Below, in pieces: positions 60,912-64,000 of a DNA stretch of 64,000 nucleotides (positions are counted from its first letter, which is position 1; each line of letters begins with the position of its first letter). The notes below the pieces were generated by a model. It was not told the DNA's origin. It saw only the letters and a list, made by a program, of their open reading frames with translations, and searched no databases. Position numbers and translations under genes: made by a program. Origin of the DNA: Calditrichales bacterium MX18-03 (lineage in GTDB: Bacteria > Bacillota > Clostridia > Lutisporales > Lutisporaceae); the NCBI GenBank assembly GCA_021083345.1, contig JAJGRE010000004.1:62001-126000 (forward strand), given 5' to 3'.

Positions 60912-63158
60912 CTACTCACGATGCTCCGGATTTTTATTAGCTGCGACTTCACTATACCCTTGCCGCACTTCATCCGGCAACTTGTCATTTACCAGTACCA
61001 GTTCTTCGCCTTGATCTGCAATGCGTTGTTCTAAAGCCACTATTGTATTGCGCAGCTCAGCCTCCAACACTTTGAATTGAGTGATATTTACAAAAGTGAT
61101 GACCACACCGTCGATTTTGTCCTCTAATGTACAGTAAGGCAGAATGCATGCATTGAACCAGCACCCATCACAAGACAAAATCTGTCTTTCTACAATATTC
61201 AATGTCCGTAGCACTTCCCCAACATCCTCTGTCAGTTCAGGATAAATAAGATCAGAAGCGATATCGGTGATTGGTCGACCTACGTCACCGGGAATCAACC
61301 TTGAGACCACCGCCATTTGTTTGGTGAAGTGCTTCACGCACAACGCATTATCTAAGAATAGGATAGCAATCTTCGTGTTGTCCATTAGATTCTTCATATT
61401 GTTAGTGACTAGTGACAGGGCGTCTAACTTGACCTGTAGTTCGAAATTGACCGTATTTAACTCTTCATTTAAGGACTGTACTTCTTCCTTGGTCGTGGTC
61501 AGTTCCTCGTTTGTCGATTGAAGTTCTTCGTTGCTTGACTGCAACTCCTCATTGCTGGCTTTGAATTCTTCTTGGGATATCTGCATTTCCGTACAGGCAG
61601 CCTGCCACATTTGACGCGTCTGTATCAATTCTCGTTCCAGTTCCGCCTCTCGCTTGTTACAGGTCGGGATTTGTCCGTTTGTGTTTACTGTTTCTATGAT
61701 ATTAGGGATGGCCACGTCGGTAAAAACAATCATTAGCATCCCGCGCAGCGCCTCCGGCTCTTTGATCGGATTGACTGTGATATCTACGGTCTGCGTTCCA
61801 CCTTCATTCATCACAATGGCGTTCTTGCAAGTAACCATCTCTTTTTGCTGAAGCGCCTTGTAGAAGGTGTTGCTCAGTTTATATTTCAACCCTTCGCGAG
61901 CCATGGCAAAAATATTCCAGTTGACTTTGCCGGCAGCCGGCTCCAAGTATTTACCCGTTCGCCCGGTAATGTAAAGGATATCCCCTTTATCATTGACTAG
62001 CACAGTGGCCGGTGAATAGTATTGCAAGACCAGTTTATCCGCCAGCGACTGCATATTCTGAACCGTTGACCGCGGCTGGCTCGCTTCAGACTGAGCGGAG
62101 ACATAGGAGGTGGGGAATTCCACAGACTCCGCCTGAAGTAGGGGTTGGAGCCGCTGGTAAAGCCGCGATTTGCTATCAAGTGGTTTAAAAAGATCGGTAT
62201 AGTTTCCGACTGACTCCGCACTTCCCAAAAACAAAAATCCCCCAGGATTAAGACTGTAGTGAAAAAGAGGAATGAGCTTTTTCTGCATTTCCGGTGTCAG
62301 GTAGATAAGCAGGTTGCGGCAGGCTAATATATCGATCTTTGTAAAAGGCGGATCCTTAATCATGTTTTGCTGAGCAAAGATGACCATGTCCCGAATAGTT
62401 TTGACAACCTGATAGCCAAGATCCACCTTCACGAAATACCGATTCAAACGCTCGGTCGACATATCTTCCGCGATGTTGGCCGAGAATACCCCTTCGCGGG
62501 CTTTATCAATCGCTTCACGATCCAGATCGGTGGCGAAAATCTGCATGGAAAAGTCTTGGGAAGGTTTTAATTGGTTCAGCACCTCTTTGAAGATAATAGC
62601 TAAAGAGTAAGCCTCTTCTCCGGTGGAACAGCCGGATACCCAGACCCGGAGCGTATCACTGGGTGCCCGTTCAGCCAAGAGGGCCGGTATAACTTTGTCC
62701 TTTAACAATTCCCACTCCATCGGTTCGCGAAAGAAACTGGTAACCCCGATTAAAAATTCCTTAAACAGCAATTCCAGTTCTTGAGGGTTCTCCTGCAAAA
62801 AACGGACATAGGCGTCAATCTTGTCAATTTGGTGTATATCCATACGCCGCTCAATCCTACGGTTTACAGTGCTTTTTTTATAGGACGAAAAATCATGACC
62901 TGTCTGTGACCGTAACAGAGTCATAATATTGTCGAAGTGGCTCATGCGCTCGTCCCCCTGTTCCTTGTCAGTCCCGCCTGTAAGCCGCTTGTGCTTAAGA
63001 TATGAAATAATCTCTGAAGGCAAAGCCTCCGCGCCGCCTTCGGAAGCGCCTGTGCCAACGATGGGAAAGCCTGCATTTGCGGCATCCGCTTTGGGAACAT
63101 TGCCCTCGGAATATTTAGCCCTTACGTTGGTGTCTAACTGCTTCTTCTCTTTCATCAT
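60912..63158 (-). CDS. CheR methyltransferase/PAS signalling protein with a collapsed CheB domain
   Basis: 748 residues. PIVGTGASEGGAEAL near 32 is the very start of a CheB methylesterase domain, followed at once by PSEIISYLKHKRL, its end; the 150-residue catalytic core is missing. Then come CheR (about 73-345: FSSYKKSTVNRRIERRM, VWVSGCSTGEEAYSLAI, DILACRNLLIYL, GGFLFLGSAESV), a PAS-like domain, a long coiled coil (540-600: EEFKASNEELQSSNEELQST) and a second PAS (605-715). Parent proteins are CheB/CheR fusions. The GGAGA site precedes ATGATG. It probably signals with the adjacent kinase. Confidence 0.85.
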   Translation of the reverse strand: MMKEKKQLDTNVRAKYSEGNVPKADAANAGFPIVGTGASEGGAEALPSEIISYLKHKRLTGGTDKEQGDERMSHFDNIMTLLRSQTGHDFSSYKKSTVNRRIERRMDIHQIDKIDAYVRFLQENPQELELLFKEFLIGVTSFFREPMEWELLKDKVIPALLAERAPSDTLRVWVSGCSTGEEAYSLAIIFKEVLNQLKPSQDFSMQIFATDLDREAIDKAREGVFSANIAEDMSTERLNRYFVKVDLGYQVVKTIRDMVIFAQQNMIKDPPFTKIDILACRNLLIYLTPEMQKKLIPLFHYSLNPGGFLFLGSAESVGNYTDLFKPLDSKSRLYQRLQPLLQAESVEFPTSYVSAQSEASQPRSTVQNMQSLADKLVLQYYSPATVLVNDKGDILYITGRTGKYLEPAAGKVNWNIFAMAREGLKYKLSNTFYKALQQKEMVTCKNAIVMNEGGTQTVDITVNPIKEPEALRGMLMIVFTDVAIPNIIETVNTNGQIPTCNKREAELERELIQTRQMWQAACTEMQISQEEFKASNEELQSSNEELQSTNEELTTTKEEVQSLNEELNTVNFELQVKLDALSLVTNNMKNLMDNTKIAILFLDNALCVKHFTKQMAVVSRLIPGDVGRPITDIASDLIYPELTEDVGEVLRTLNIVERQILSCDGCWFNACILPYCTLEDKIDGVVITFVNITQFKVLEAELRNTIVALEQRIADQGEELVLVNDKLPDEVRQGYSEVAANKNPEHRE

Positions 63159-63284
63159 AGATCTCCATTCATTAATTGCTGCCTATATCATTTTATCTTC
63201 TTATTATAACAAATTGTTTTAACCAGAATATAATCATTTATAAATTTCTGTAGGATAATGACTATGTCGAATATGTGAGCCTTC

Positions 63285-64000
63285 TTAATTAAGTGAATAG
63301 ATATCAGAAAACTCAATATGTATTCTATCAATTCTTTCTTGCGACTCAGCTTCAATTGCGCCACATAGGCCATTCCCTTCAGGCAATATGATTACTGGAA
63401 GTTCAATGATAAACTCTGTTCCTTTGCCGTATTCACTCAATACGGAAATTTTACCCCCATGCAGCTCGACGAGGGACTTTACAATGGACAATCCAATACC
63501 ACTGCCTTCCTGTTTTCGTGTAAGTGATTTATCTACCTGTCTAAAGCGATCAAAAATAATACCTAACTTATCTTTTGGAATGCCTATCCCTGTATCTTTT
63601 ATAGATATGATAATATTTTCTCCTTTGTCATATATATTGACGGTCATACTACCGCCTTGCTTTGTGAACTTTATTGAATTTGATAATAGGTTTAATATCA
63701 CTCTTTCAATCTTATCTGGGTCACAGGCTATAATACACTCCTCTATTTCCGTATCAAAAACCAATTCAATTGATTTATTTTTGATATACTCAGATACTGA
63801 GAGCGTAACGTTCTCAATAACACTGACAATATTACAGTTCTGTAAATTTAGCTCAACATAGCCTGCATCAAGCTTTGTAATATCGATCATGTTATTGACA
63901 AGTCTTAATTGCCTATAACAATTCTGTTTCATTATGTTAGTGTACTTTTTAAATTCTCTTTCTTTATCGTGAAAGCCACTACCATTTGTAAACATGTCCA
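63285..64000 (-). CDS. Sensor histidine kinase (partial, 5' end off window)
   Basis: About 238 C-terminal residues. The end of the dimerisation helix (CYRQLRLVNNMIDITKLDAG) is followed by a full HATPase: N-box DKIERVILNLLSNSIKFT, G1 KDTGIGIP, F-box IFDRFRQVD and G2 EGSGIGLSIVKSLVELHGG. The reading frame is open to the window edge, so the phospho-accepting His and any sensor domain lie outside. It ends 126 bp upstream of the CheR/PAS gene in the same direction. Confidence 0.9.
   Translation of the reverse strand, partial: DMFTNGSGFHDKEREFKKYTNIMKQNCYRQLRLVNNMIDITKLDAGYVELNLQNCNIVSVIENVTLSVSEYIKNKSIELVFDTEIEECIIACDPDKIERVILNLLSNSIKFTKQGGSMTVNIYDKGENIIISIKDTGIGIPKDKLGIIFDRFRQVDKSLTRKQEGSGIGLSIVKSLVELHGGKISVLSEYGKGTEFIIELPVIILPEGNGLCGAIEAESQERIDRIHIEFSDIYSLN

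Overview
The window looks like part of a spore-forming clostridial (Firmicutes) chromosome. Start sites carry AGGAGG-type ribosome binding sites, and the backbone genes include a CD3324-type protein, a DUF3231 protein, a WYL regulator, a DUF975 protein, YmaF, an S-layer-anchored YcdB-like protein, a URO-D-type methyltransferase and a free-standing corrinoid protein. Species cannot be named from the sequence.

Layout. (1) Positions 1-13159 and 49489-64000 are chromosomal backbone of moderate GC. The left arm has a regulator divergent from a URO-D gene, a corrinoid protein, a secreted SLH protein, HD and hemerythrin genes, two tiny zinc-ribbon genes that share a structured leader, pcm with an FAD oxidoreductase, a dead IS3 copy and a higBA-like pair with a broken toxin. 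The right arm has an OmpA-like gene, tadA, tRNA-Arg(CCG), a cluster of inverted repeats, a GIY-YIG-like gene, ymaF, a WYL regulator, a lipoprotein, a GNAT gene, a broken queG-like gene, CD3324, DUF3231 and a CheR/PAS signalling protein next to a histidine kinase.

(2) Positions 13207-49488 are a 36-kb AT-rich integrative element inside a tRNA-Ser(CGA) gene. It is bounded by 45-bp direct repeats that cover the 5' half of the tRNA, with a tyrosine integrase just inside the right end. At the left junction the element supplies the 5' half of the tRNA and a new promoter. The apparent original promoter and 5' half are stranded at the right junction. No relaxase or type IV secretion gene was recognised.

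(3) Cargo of the element: a complete type I BREX operon (brxA-brxB-brxC-pglX-pglZ-brxL); decayed genes and a PD-(D/E)XK-like gene upstream of it; a recombination and anti-restriction block (UvrD-like helicase, RadC, ArdC-like, YqaJ exonuclease, putative annealing protein, GHKL-ATPase/zincin fusion); a winged-helix protein, a primase, tandem Gp37/Gp68 genes, a second PD-(D/E)XK-like gene, and a cluster of zinc-ribbon membrane proteins and lipoproteins.

The least explained signals are non-coding: a gene-free block of about 600 nt at 44.04-44.63 kb dense in helices, which may be a large ornate RNA; two matching pseudoknot leaders at 7.70 and 8.10 kb; GC-rich hairpin leaders repeated ahead of element genes; and an inverted-repeat cluster at 53.05-53.28 kb.
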